Source: Lachnospiraceae bacterium (GTDB taxonomy: Bacteria > Bacillota > Clostridia > Lachnospirales > Lachnospiraceae). Taken from it: a DNA stretch of 64,000 nt. Shown here in pieces: positions 1 to 7,877 of this stretch. Within the stretch, counting starts at the first letter, position 1; each line of letters begins with the position of its first letter. Position numbers and translations under genes: made by a program. The stretch covers positions 62,001-126,000 of the forward strand of contig CAJTDB010000003.1 of assembly GCA_910574965.1 (NCBI GenBank), written 5' to 3'. Below the pieces are notes generated by a model. The model searched no databases and was not told the origin of the DNA. It saw only the letters and a program-made list of their open reading frames with translations.

Positions 1-1185
1 ACCGACCATGGACAGACTTCCCACCAGAAAAGCGGCGCCAGCTAAGGGACTGCGAAATGCCGCTCCCTGAAGCGCTGTAAAAACCCGCTTCCGGCCGGAT
101 GCATCATTTAAGCCTTTGGCGGACAGAAAGAGCAGAGATTTGGTAACGGCATGGGTCAGTATATGAAAAACAGCCGCTACCATCCCGGCCTCTGTGGCCA
201 GTCCGATGCCCATATATACATATCCGATCTGGGCCACCGAAGAATAGGCAATCATTTTATAGATGTCCTTTGCCATAATCGCACTTACCGATCCCATAAC
301 CATGCCGATCAGCCCGAATACAAACAGCACATTGACAATCTTGCTGTTGACAATGTTGTCAAAACCGATGACTCTGTAAAAAATCTTAATAAGCAGAATG
401 ATATAGCTTTTGGACACCAGGCTTGACAAAATCGAACTGCTTGAGATGGTCGAATAGCCATAGGCATCCGGCATCCAGGAATGGAACGGATACAGACCGC
501 TCTTAATGGCCAGCCCTACCGTAATAAAACTGATGATTACCAGAAGCGGAATACTATACTCCCCTGCATATACCAGCTCCGTCATGACCGCATGTGCATT
601 TTCCATAAGCAGATGCCCGGTAATATCATAGAGCATGGCCAGTCCGATCAGAAACAGACCGGAACCGATAAGGCTCATAACCATATACCGTGTGGCCGCA
701 ATCAGAGAACGCCCGCTCCTTCGAATCATAATCATCCCGCAGGCGGCGATGGTATTGATCTCCACAAACACATACCCGGTAAACAGGTCATTGGTATAGA
801 TGATGGCCAGAAGCGAACTTAGAAGCAGATCCACCAGGATAAAATACAGATTGATCTTCGTGTCATCGATATTCCGGAAAATATGGTCCATCCCTCCGAT
901 CAGGGAAAAAAGCATGACCAGGGAAAACACAGAAGCCATCAGAGCCTCCAGCACGCCTGCACGAATCTCATTGCCCCAGGGGGCTGGAAATCTGCCCATG
1001 GTATATACAAAACTGCTGCCTGCGGACATAACATGCCAGAGCGTCCAAAGGGACATAAACGACACCAGTGTCACTGCCGCCAATGTCACATATCTGGCAT
1101 GTTTTCCTTTCATGGGTGTGGACAGGATGCCGGCTGCCATACACAGCACAATGGAAAAGCACGGGAAATTCTGTACAAAGCTCAT
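1..1185 (-). CDS. mrpD: MrpD/MnhD-type proton-conducting antiporter subunit (partial, C-terminus off window)
   Basis: The reading frame is open from an ATG at 1185 to the left edge of the window, so the C-terminus is missing. The translation is strongly hydrophobic with many helices and has the look of the NuoL/M/N-MrpA/D family, including the stretch LAIKSGLYPFHSWMPDA with the conserved Lys and the Pro-Phe-His-x-W-x-Pro-Asp-Ala block. A second stretch, SSVAQIGYVYMGIGLATEAG, is followed by helices with FHILTHAVTKSLLF. The gene overlaps the end of mrpC by ATGA, so the two are translationally coupled. Role by family: the membrane subunit that exchanges H+ for Na+ or another cation, working only inside the multi-subunit complex encoded here. 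Confidence 0.9.
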   Translation of the reverse strand, partial: MSFVQNFPCFSIVLCMAAGILSTPMKGKHARYVTLAAVTLVSFMSLWTLWHVMSAGSSFVYTMGRFPAPWGNEIRAGVLEALMASVFSLVMLFSLIGGMDHIFRNIDDTKINLYFILVDLLLSSLLAIIYTNDLFTGYVFVEINTIAACGMIMIRRSGRSLIAATRYMVMSLIGSGLFLIGLAMLYDITGHLLMENAHAVMTELVYAGEYSIPLLVIISFITVGLAIKSGLYPFHSWMPDAYGYSTISSSSILSSLVSKSYIILLIKIFYRVIGFDNIVNSKIVNVLFVFGLIGMVMGSVSAIMAKDIYKMIAYSSVAQIGYVYMGIGLATEAGMVAAVFHILTHAVTKSLLFLSAKGLNDASGRKRVFTALQGAAFRSPLAGAAFLVGSLSMVG

Positions 1186-1559
1186 GAGCGCTCCTCCTTC
1201 TGCATCCGAATCAGAATCTCATCCAGATCCAGAGAATGATACTTGCGGTACAGACGAATGGTCAGTGCCAGCATCAGTGCCGTAACGCTTACAGACACGA
1301 CGATTCCCGTCAGCACCAGACCGCTGGGAATCGGATTGATATAAGCTTCTGCATCCAGCACCCCGTTTTCCACAATGGGCGCCGCCCGCCCGTCCACATA
1401 TCCCATAGCCGCCAGAAACAGATAAACCGCTGTATCCATAATATTCAGCCCGATGATTTTCTTAATCATATTTCTGTGAAGGAGCAGTGTGGTAAACCCG
1501 ATGCCGAACAGAATCACTGCCGCTACCTCGTCCGCATTGGCCAGAAGATTCGGTCCCAT
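1182..1559 (-). CDS. mrpC: MrpC/MnhC (NuoK-like) antiporter subunit
   Basis: About 125 residues with three hydrophobic helices, the usual size of MrpC/NuoK. It contains the family block HRNMIKKIIGLNIMDTAVYL and the later PIPSGLVLTGIVVSVSVTAL. I start it at the ATG at 1559, which has GGAGGT eight bases upstream and forms a TAATG junction with the preceding gene; a longer in-frame ORF exists but has no such site. Role by family: small membrane subunit next to MrpD in the Mrp antiporter, related to NuoK of complex I. Confidence 0.9.
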   Translation of the reverse strand: MGPNLLANADEVAAVILFGIGFTTLLLHRNMIKKIIGLNIMDTAVYLFLAAMGYVDGRAAPIVENGVLDAEAYINPIPSGLVLTGIVVSVSVTALMLALTIRLYRKYHSLDLDEILIRMQKEERS

Positions 1560-2515
1560 TACATACCTCCTCTCCGGAACAGAGCGAAAAACGCATACAT
1601 GGTGCACGCTACCTCTAATCCCACGAAAATATTAATCGGAAGAATCATGCCGCTGCTTAAGATATCCCCCGGCGTTCCAAGGGGAATGCGGTTCTGGATC
1701 TCATTGGCTCCGGTATAGAAATAATAAATCATTGTTATGCTGTACAGAGACAGCGCCCCTACTTTCACCGCATCATAAGTTTTCTCATTAAAAAATCTCT
1801 GGGTCTTATGAAAGCCAAAGGTCGTCACATAGAGAATCAGACCGGCCCCCATCATGGCACCGCCCGAAAATCCTCCGCCTGGGGACAGATGCCCGTTCAA
1901 TATAATGTACGCTCCGTACAGGAAGATGACCGGTACCAGAATCAGCGTGATTTTCTGCAGGATGGCGTCCGGTTTCGGCTCGTATTTCCAGTCCGTCTCC
2001 CTGGCATTTTCAATCTCTTCTTCATTTTTGCGCAGCAATACAATCACACATGTAGCCGCTATAAATAATACACAAGTTTCTCCAAAAGTATCAAAGCCGC
2101 GGTAACTTAAGATCATGTTTGTGACCATATTGACTGCACCGGACTCCTCCATCCCCTGTTCCACATAGCGCCTGGACACTTCATTGTTGTTCGGACCATT
2201 TGGATCGCCAAGCACCGGCATCCAGGACACCGCCAGAAGAAGTACCGCGATCAGCAGCAGGCACAGAGAAACCGACGCCAGATTATACAGTATCCGGAAG
2301 GCTTTCATCTCCTTGTTGCGGCCCATATCCTCCACATACTGTTCAACTTTTTCCTTATCCAGCCGGTCCGGGTTGAAGACAGAATCCCCCACCACCTCTG
2401 TTTCCCGCAGAGGCTCCATTTCCATTTTTCCGGCAAAAGGATTGGTTTCTCCGTTGACCCACCGGACCAGACGGCACCACAGACTGTTTTCATAGTCATT
2501 TCTTATCCTGCTCAT
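1559..2515 (-). CDS. Fused MbhE-like (MrpA C-terminal) and MrpB/MnhB subunit
   Basis: 318 residues made of two family parts. Residues about 80-170 carry an MbhE/MrpA-C-terminal pattern (VLGDPNGPNN, then NMILSYRGFDTFGET). Residues about 185-318 are a MnhB domain with the hallmark NGHLSPGGGFSGGAMMGAGL. In Bacillus the first part belongs to MrpA; here it is fused to MrpB, so MrpA is split over this gene and the DUF4040 gene upstream. A GGAGGT site lies 5 bases before the ATG at 2515. The long charged N-terminus (residues 1-75) is soluble and of unknown role. The gene overlaps its neighbours on both sides. Confidence 0.85.
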   Translation of the reverse strand: MSRIRNDYENSLWCRLVRWVNGETNPFAGKMEMEPLRETEVVGDSVFNPDRLDKEKVEQYVEDMGRNKEMKAFRILYNLASVSLCLLLIAVLLLAVSWMPVLGDPNGPNNNEVSRRYVEQGMEESGAVNMVTNMILSYRGFDTFGETCVLFIAATCVIVLLRKNEEEIENARETDWKYEPKPDAILQKITLILVPVIFLYGAYIILNGHLSPGGGFSGGAMMGAGLILYVTTFGFHKTQRFFNEKTYDAVKVGALSLYSITMIYYFYTGANEIQNRIPLGTPGDILSSGMILPINIFVGLEVACTMYAFFALFRRGGM

Positions 2516-2762
2516 TCTGACCTCCTTCTGAAAGTGCCTTCAGCTTCCGCAGCGTGACAAAAAACAGGATGCTGCTGACCCCTGCTCCCACTGCTGCTTC
2601 CGTTATGGCCAGATCCGGAGATTCCAGCAGAAACCAGATAATAGACATGACCAGACTGTAGGACATAAATACAATCACGGACAAAAGCGGATTTTTCATC
2701 AGGCTGGCAGAAATGGCGCATATAATAAGAAAGATCAAAAGAATTGTCTTAAAGGCTTCCAT
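2496..2762 (-). CDS. MbhD-like DUF4040 subunit of the Mrp/Mbh complex
   Basis: About 88 residues, three helices, with the DUF4040/MbhD signature SPDLAITEAAVGAGVSSILF. This segment is the last-but-one part of MrpA in Bacillus and a separate subunit (MbhD) in archaeal membrane hydrogenases. I chose the ATG at 2762 because GAGGTG lies 8 bases upstream; a GTG five codons earlier is possible. It overlaps mrpG by 14 bases and the following MbhE-MnhB gene by 20, which fits translational coupling within the antiporter operon. Confidence 0.85.
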   Translation of the reverse strand: MEAFKTILLIFLIICAISASLMKNPLLSVIVFMSYSLVMSIIWFLLESPDLAITEAAVGAGVSSILFFVTLRKLKALSEGGQNEQDKK

Positions 2763-3081
2763 CTTCCGGCACCTCACATTCTTCTTTCAGATTTTCGTTA
2801 ATCAGTATCTCCAGATTGCTTATCATATGGGAAGACACCGGTCCGGCCAGCCAGAAAAAGGCAAGGATCAGGGCCAGTTTCAGCGTCCCGAACTGGAATC
2901 CGCTCAGAATCATAAGTCCGAGAATCACGCAGAGAATGCCCAGCGAATCCGTCATAGCCGCCGCATGCATCCGGTTCAATACGTAATGAAACCTCCACAC
3001 TCCAAATACCGCCGCACACATGGTCAGAACCCCAATCACGATCAGGATGCCGCCGGCGATCAACTGCAGCCATGCCATCAT
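2749..3081 (-). CDS. mrpG: MrpG/MnhG antiporter subunit
   Basis: 110 residues with three predicted helices and the MnhG/PhaG pattern VWRFHYVLNRMHAAAMTDSLG, in which the Arg-Met-His-Ala-Ala motif is typical. It starts with an ATGA overlap at the end of mrpF. Role by family: a small accessory membrane subunit needed for assembly and activity of the Mrp complex. The C-terminal 20 residues are acidic and soluble. Confidence 0.9.
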   Translation of the reverse strand: MMAWLQLIAGGILIVIGVLTMCAAVFGVWRFHYVLNRMHAAAMTDSLGILCVILGLMILSGFQFGTLKLALILAFFWLAGPVSSHMISNLEILINENLKEECEVPEDGSL

Positions 3082-3422
3082 TCTTCTTCCTCCTCCTGTT
3101 CTTCTTCCTCCTCCGTCTGGCCAAACAGCGTTCCTTTAATCTTACGCTCCTGATAAGCGCCGCCGTAGATCTTCGTCAGAATTACCACGGACAGAAAACT
3201 AATCATGGCATAGATCAGGCAGACATCAAAGAGATAGCTTTCCCTCAGATACAGAGCAAACATGGCGATCTCCACAATGGTCATCGTTCCGATCATATTG
3301 ATCGCCACCACCCGGTCCGCAAGCCTGGGTCCCAGAACCGCACGTATCAGACACAAAATAATCAGCGCCGCGGTCAGTATCATACAGGTCAAAAGCAATC
3401 CGTGGTATACAAGCTCATACAT
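3078..3422 (-). CDS. mrpF: MrpF/MnhF antiporter subunit
   Basis: About 114 residues with three hydrophobic helices and the MnhF block IRAVLGPRLADRVVAINMIG. The reading frame extends further upstream, but the ATG at 3422 gives the usual size and overlaps mrpE by 8 bases. The last 15 residues are almost all glutamate, an odd acidic tail that overlaps the ribosome site and start of mrpG; the GAAGAAGAA run encoding it may serve as that gene's translation signal. Confidence 0.88.
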   Translation of the reverse strand: MYELVYHGLLLTCMILTAALIILCLIRAVLGPRLADRVVAINMIGTMTIVEIAMFALYLRESYLFDVCLIYAMISFLSVVILTKIYGGAYQERKIKGTLFGQTEEEEEQEEEEE

Positions 3423-3888
3423 ATTCCTGCACCGCCTCCATCTTCTGAAGCAGCTCCACAAAAGCAGAACTGTCAATGCCTTCTGCAAATTCCTTGTCCA
3501 GACAATGTACATAAAAGTCATTGCCCTCCAGGCTCACCGTGATCGTCCCCGGCGTCAAGGTGATCGAATTAGCCAGAATCACTCTCGCAAACTCCGTCCT
3601 CAGCCCGGATGTGAAATGAATTAGCTGAGGCTCCGCCTCATATCTGGGTGACAGGATGAAAAAAAGCACCTGTCCGTTTGCCTTTACAATTTCCGTAAGC
3701 AGGACCAGCAAATATCGGAAAACCAGCGGCAGAAGCCGGAACATCCGGATATCCTGCCTCATACTGTAGCCAAGAAACCGGCAGCAGAAAGCAAATAATG
3801 CAGCGCTCAGTATCGTCCCGATGACCAGAATTTCTATTGTAATCCTGCCGTTAAAGATGATCCAGAGCAGCAAAAATGCGACGAACAT
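3415..3888 (-). CDS. mrpE: MrpE/MnhE antiporter subunit, first gene of the Mrp operon
   Basis: About 157 residues: two or three N-terminal helices then a soluble domain, as in MnhE. The block ILANSITLTPGTITVSLEGN is the family hallmark. I start at the ATG at 3888, with GGAGGG 8 bases upstream, rather than at a GTG nine codons earlier. It is the first gene of the cluster, which then runs F-G-DUF4040-MbhE/B-C-D with overlaps throughout. The region upstream (3916-4080) is very AT-rich and probably holds the operon promoter. Confidence 0.88.
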   Translation of the reverse strand: MFVAFLLLWIIFNGRITIEILVIGTILSAALFAFCCRFLGYSMRQDIRMFRLLPLVFRYLLVLLTEIVKANGQVLFFILSPRYEAEPQLIHFTSGLRTEFARVILANSITLTPGTITVSLEGNDFYVHCLDKEFAEGIDSSAFVELLQKMEAVQEYV

Positions 3889-3923
3889 ACCCTTTTCCCT
3901 CCGTATTTTTCCCACAAAATCTC

Positions 3924-3954
3924 ACAGGGCACCCACATGGAAAGGATGCCCTGT
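3924..3954. repeat. Perfect 8-bp inverted repeat in the mrp leader
   Basis: ACAGGGCA at 3924-3931 and its complement TGCCCTGT at 3947-3954 are separated by 15 bases. The dyad lies 36-66 bases upstream of the mrpE start, between the AT-rich likely promoter and the ribosome site. There is no T-run on either side, so it is not a plain terminator; it could be a 5' stabilising hairpin or an operator. Confidence 0.4.
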
Positions 3955-4080
3955 TACTGATCGTCGATCATTTATTCACATTCAGTTTACACTTTTTTAA
4001 GAAAAAAAACAACTATTTTTGTGTTTTTTTTAACAAATTAACAATTCTTTAACATATGCCCTCTTGGTTCTTCGGTCTTC

Positions 4081-4875
4081 TTAACCAAGTGCTGCCCGAA
4101 TATGATCCATATAAAGCTTTCGAACACCCCTGTATTCTCCCAGTCCTTTCAGAACACATTCCACCTGAAATCCTTCGGCCTCAAAACGGCTCCTCCAGGA
4201 GTCTTCATCTTCTCCTGACATATCGTTCATGGCATGATCCCCCGCCACCACCATAAAAGGTGCCAGGATCACCCGCTTCGCTCCATGGGCACGTACCAGC
4301 TTCTTAAGAGTCTCCATAGACGGATACGCCTCTACGGTTCCCAAAAATACATTCGAATACCCCATATCTTTAAATTTATAGTCCAGTGCCGCATAGATGG
4401 AATTGGCATAATGCGTCGTTCCATGTCCCATAAATACAAGCGCAGCATCCTTGGAAATCTCTCCGAATTCCTCCATAACCGCCCGAATCACCGCAGCAGA
4501 ATCCTCCTCGTTTGTCAAAAGCGGCGTCCCGAACCGAATATCCGAAAACCGTTCCCGATATGCCAGCACATCCGCAATCATCTGATCATTTTCAATCCCG
4601 TTAATCACGTGGGTAGGCTGTACAATCACCTCTGTAATGCCTTCCGCAAGCATCCGCTCCACTGCTTCTTTTACCGTATCGATCTGCAGTTTGTCCCTCT
4701 TCTTCAGCTTCTTTATAATCATCCCGCTGGTCCACGCCCGGTACAGTTTGTAATCCGGAAATGCCTCTCTCATGTCGTTCTCTATGGCATCTATCGTCTT
4801 CCTGCGCGTCTCATTGACACTTGTCCCAAAGCTGACAGCCAGAAGTCCTTTCCTGCCGGTTGTATTTTGCTCCAT
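4081..4875 (-). CDS. cbiK: Anaerobic sirohydrochlorin cobaltochelatase CbiK
   Basis: 264 residues matching the CbiK family over the whole length: LLAVSFGTSVNETRRKTID at the N-terminus, FMGHGTTHYANSIYAALD in the middle (metal-binding His) and APFMVVAGDHAMNDMSG near the end (second metal-binding His with Asp-His-Ala). It inserts cobalt into sirohydrochlorin in the early-cobalt route to vitamin B12, in the cytoplasm; there is no signal peptide, unlike the periplasmic relatives. No other cobalamin gene is in the window and I see no cobalamin riboswitch upstream, so it stands alone here. ATG at 4875. Confidence 0.93.
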   Translation of the reverse strand: MEQNTTGRKGLLAVSFGTSVNETRRKTIDAIENDMREAFPDYKLYRAWTSGMIIKKLKKRDKLQIDTVKEAVERMLAEGITEVIVQPTHVINGIENDQMIADVLAYRERFSDIRFGTPLLTNEEDSAAVIRAVMEEFGEISKDAALVFMGHGTTHYANSIYAALDYKFKDMGYSNVFLGTVEAYPSMETLKKLVRAHGAKRVILAPFMVVAGDHAMNDMSGEDEDSWRSRFEAEGFQVECVLKGLGEYRGVRKLYMDHIRAALG

Positions 4876-4975
4876 TGTACGTTTCCCCTCTCTTCTAATC
4901 GTTTCCCCGTTATTCTACCATCCGCAGACTCAAAAGTCCATCCATAACCGATTCCGATTTGTTATAACAGCACAC

Positions 4976-5012
4976 AAAAAGCCCCGGAATGCACACCTGC
5001 ACCTTCCGGGGC
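4976..5012 (-). terminator. Intrinsic terminator after cheV, end of the flagellar run
   Basis: GCCCCGGAA (4981-4989) pairs perfectly with TTCCGGGGC (5004-5012); read on the minus strand the hairpin is followed by TTTTT (4976-4980). It lies 23 bases past the cheV stop and closes the long flagellar/chemotaxis transcription unit. Confidence 0.9.
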
Positions 5013-5034
5013 ATCCGCCGCTATAGAAGCGCGG

Positions 5035-5973
5035 TCAGTCTTCTTTTCTCACCTCTTTGTGGAATCTCTCCAGCAAACTGTCGATTACGTGCACCAAATG
5101 CCCGATCTCCGGCTTCGTCAACTGCTCATCCGCACCGAGAGCCTCTCCTTTTGTCCGCATCTGATCGTCGATCAGTGAAGAGAAGATCACCACTGGTATC
5201 TTCTTCAGTCTTGGGTCATCCTTCACCAGTTTCGTAAGACGATGACCATCCATCTCCGGCATCTCAATATCCGTAATAATCAGATTTACCTTATCATAAA
5301 GATCTGAATCATTGCGCAGAGAGTTCAGATAGTTCCATGCCTCCTGCCCGTTGCTGAAGTTCTTAACATCCATAAATCCGGCGCGTTCCAAAGAATCGTC
5401 AATCATTTTCTGCAGAAGTACAGAATCCTCTGCAATCACAAGCGGACTGTCGCACAGAGGACGGTCTCCCATCTGCTCTACTTCCGAGATCTGAATCGTC
5501 GTTTCCGGCGCGATCTCGGCTACGATCTTCTCAAAATCCAGGATCGTTACCAGCTCGCCCGCACACTGTGCGATACCGGTAGCCACACCCTCTTCCCCAT
5601 GGGAAAGAGTCTTATCCGGCTTCTGGATATCTTTCCAGGAAATACGGCTGATCCCCTCGATGCTCTGTACCCGGAACGCAACAGTCATCTTGTTAAAATT
5701 CGTCACAATAAACAGATCCCTTGACTTGTGTCCCAGATCCTCACCGGTCAGATAATAGCCCAGATCGATGACCGTGATCAGAATATCCCTCGGTTTAAAG
5801 ATTCCCTCCACCGCCGGATGGGCGTGGGGCATCATCTTCACCTTCTCACTCATCATGATCTCTTTGACCTTGGCCACGTTGATTCCATAAAATTCACCCT
5901 GAATCGTAAATTTCATGATCTCGATCTCATTGGTTCCCGATTCGAGAAGAATCCCTTCTTTTTCTTTCTCCAC
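5035..5973 (-). CDS. cheV: CheV chemotaxis coupling protein (CheW domain + receiver)
   Basis: 312 residues: a CheW-like domain (about 15-160) followed by a response-regulator receiver domain (about 180-305). The receiver shows the acidic pocket in VIAEDS, the phospho-accepting Asp in LIITDIEMPEMDG, and the conserved Ser and Lys regions VVIFSSL and LTKPE. It couples receptors to CheA, and phosphorylation of the receiver serves adaptation. It is the last gene of the flagellar run, 17 bases after cheD, and is followed by a strong terminator. Confidence 0.95.
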   Translation of the reverse strand: MEKEKEGILLESGTNEIEIMKFTIQGEFYGINVAKVKEIMMSEKVKMMPHAHPAVEGIFKPRDILITVIDLGYYLTGEDLGHKSRDLFIVTNFNKMTVAFRVQSIEGISRISWKDIQKPDKTLSHGEEGVATGIAQCAGELVTILDFEKIVAEIAPETTIQISEVEQMGDRPLCDSPLVIAEDSVLLQKMIDDSLERAGFMDVKNFSNGQEAWNYLNSLRNDSDLYDKVNLIITDIEMPEMDGHRLTKLVKDDPRLKKIPVVIFSSLIDDQMRTKGEALGADEQLTKPEIGHLVHVIDSLLERFHKEVRKED

Positions 5974-5990
5974 TTGTATCCGCTCCTTCC

Positions 5991-6476
5991 TTATAGATGC
6001 TTCTCCGGCTTGCCTGCCGTTCGGATCACCACATCCCCATTTGCTATGTTAATCAGCATGGTCCTCGCATAGCTTCCGCCCGTATCCTCAGCAGAGATAC
6101 GCATCCGTTCTTCCATCAACAACTTCTTCACCATCGCAGCATTTCTCTGCCCGATATTTCCAAAATCCGAATTTCCGCGGATCTCGAACATCTTGGCTCC
6201 TCCTGCGATCTTCACTATGGTCCTGCTCTTCAACATTCCGAAAGCAGATAACTTGCGGATCATCTCCTGAAGTCCGCTGTCCGCATATTTGAACACCTTC
6301 GGGTCCGTGGGGTCCGTTCTGGAAGGCAGCATAATATGCAGAAGTCCACCCAGCCGGATGGCCGGGTCGTACATTGTGATCCCGATGCAGGAACCCAGCG
6401 CATATGTAATAATCTGCCCGTCGCCCCTGGCAAATTTCATATCACCGATTCCTACTTTTATGTCTTTTCCCGTCAA
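5991..6476 (-). CDS. cheD: CheD receptor glutamine deamidase
   Basis: 161 residues with the CheD hallmarks TYALGSCIGITMYDP (catalytic Cys), GLLHIMLPS (catalytic His) and KIAGGAKMF. It deamidates receptor glutamines and partners with CheC. The start I prefer is a TTG at 6476, which overlaps the cheC stop as TTGA; the next ATG, at 6440, would remove the conserved KVGIGD N-terminal strand. No good Shine-Dalgarno is visible, so translation probably depends on coupling to cheC. Confidence 0.93.
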   Translation of the reverse strand: MTGKDIKVGIGDMKFARGDGQIITYALGSCIGITMYDPAIRLGGLLHIMLPSRTDPTDPKVFKYADSGLQEMIRKLSAFGMLKSRTIVKIAGGAKMFEIRGNSDFGNIGQRNAAMVKKLLMEERMRISAEDTGGSYARTMLINIANGDVVIRTAGKPEKHL

Positions 6477-7096
6477 CTTGACACACCCAATTTCTCTAAT
6501 ATCCTGTTCAGGGATTCAATGTCAGGCAGCATCAGAAGACCATCCGAAAGCCTGACACCATCCGCAATAAATTCTGCATTGATATACATCAGTTTATCTG
6601 TCTCGTAACCATATTCCGCTATCGGAACCGTCAGAATGCCTCCCAGCATATTAACGGTAGAGCTTGGCACGGACAGATCAATATCCACCCCCACTAACTG
6701 CGCAAATGCATTTACATAGGAACAGATAATGATATTTCCCACTTCCTCCAGTGCAGAATAATCCATCTCATCCATCTCTTCAAAAGAAGTATACTCTTTT
6801 CCGATCAGTTTCTCCAGCACTACATTGGCCATATCCATCTTGAAAATAAACAGAATCAGTCCGTTTACATCATTGGACATCTGAACGAGAGTAGCCGCCA
6901 CCAGCTCCTCGATCTCTCCGATTCGGTCTACCGCTTCCTCATAGCCAAGAACGCTCACCTCAGGGATCGAGATTCGGATCTCCTTCTGAAGAAGCTTTGA
7001 CAGAGACGTGGCAGCATGGCTGGTACCGATGCTGCTGATCTCTTTCATCACATCCAGTTCCTGAAGGTTCATCTCTTCATAACTTTTTATTCTCAT
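6473..7096 (-). CDS. cheC: CheC phosphatase (CheY-P hydrolase), first active site altered
   Basis: About 207 residues with the two pseudo-symmetric CheC repeats. The second site is intact (S114, E118, N121 in SALEEVGNI). The first site reads DVMKEISSIG, with D15 and E19 present but the catalytic Asn replaced by Ser22, so only one site should be fully active. The FliY of this same operon keeps Asn at both sites. ATG at 7096 with GAGG upstream; a GTG two codons earlier is less likely. It sits between the rod/hook genes and cheD and overlaps cheD. Confidence 0.92.
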   Translation of the reverse strand: MRIKSYEEMNLQELDVMKEISSIGTSHAATSLSKLLQKEIRISIPEVSVLGYEEAVDRIGEIEELVAATLVQMSNDVNGLILFIFKMDMANVVLEKLIGKEYTSFEEMDEMDYSALEEVGNIIICSYVNAFAQLVGVDIDLSVPSSTVNMLGGILTVPIAEYGYETDKLMYINAEFIADGVRLSDGLLMLPDIESLNRILEKLGVSS

Positions 7097-7116
7097 ATAC
7101 ACCTCATTCTAACCGG

Positions 7117-7863
7117 TTATCCCCTCAGGGAATTGATCGTAGATTCCACCTCATCCGACGTAGTAATCATCTTCAGCGCATAGGAGAATGCTCTCTGTGC
7201 TTCGATGACCTTCACCATCTCATCCGCCATATCCGTTCCGGAGCCTTCTACCGCACCGGAAGTAAACTTGGGACTCTCAATCAGGATGGGTTCCGCACCT
7301 TCATCCGACGGCACATATTCGTCATCTCCTTTATTCATGAGACGGCTGGGATTATTGAATGTATAGAGCGCGATGCTTGAACGGATAGCTCCTAAGTCCT
7401 CTCCGCCGCCCTCTTCATCTGCCGTCTGTCCTACCTCAATGGGATTGCGGTCCCGATCCAGCACCAGGCGATTCGACTCTGTCATCAAATAGAACTTTCC
7501 GTCCAGCTCACCTCTGTGAAAATGTCCGCTTCTTGTGTAACTGACAGCTTCCGTACCCACATCTCGCACCATGAAAAATGCATTGTCCTGCAAAATGGCG
7601 AAATCCAGCGGATTGTTTGTCATCTTTGCGGAAGAAGTACCAAAGTTTGTATAGGTCCTCTGCACCCGCATACCGTCTCCGGCCATCAGCTCTGTAACCG
7701 CATCTTCTGAATCGTTCAGATTATAGTTGATCAGATCGGAAAATGCCACATTTTTAGGTTTAAACCCATAGTTGTTGATATTGGCCAAGTTGTTGGATGT
7801 AACATCCAGCTTGGACAGATACGCACTCGCACCGACCGCGGCCGAATAAAATGACTGATACAT
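7117..7863 (-). CDS. Flagellar hook-basal body protein (FlgF/FlgG family), copy 1
   Basis: 248 residues with the family N-terminus (YSAAVGASAYLSKLDVTSNN then NNYGFKP) and C-terminus (VIEAQRAFSYALKMITTSD EVESTINSLRG). These are rod or hook-basal proteins secreted through the flagellar export gate to form the distal rod. Two such genes follow each other here, as flhO/flhP do in Bacillus. I cannot tell from sequence which is functionally FlgF and which FlgG. GGAGG lies 9 bases before the ATG at 7863. Confidence 0.9.
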   Translation of the reverse strand: MYQSFYSAAVGASAYLSKLDVTSNNLANINNYGFKPKNVAFSDLINYNLNDSEDAVTELMAGDGMRVQRTYTNFGTSSAKMTNNPLDFAILQDNAFFMVRDVGTEAVSYTRSGHFHRGELDGKFYLMTESNRLVLDRDRNPIEVGQTADEEGGGEDLGAIRSSIALYTFNNPSRLMNKGDDEYVPSDEGAEPILIESPKFTSGAVEGSGTDMADEMVKVIEAQRAFSYALKMITTSDEVESTINSLRG

Positions 7864-7877
7864 AGACAGAATCCTCC

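Noticed and set aside
4876-4975. Cobalamin riboswitch upstream of cbiK
   Set aside because: No B12-box-like sequence, and only a short gap precedes the gene after the cheV terminator.
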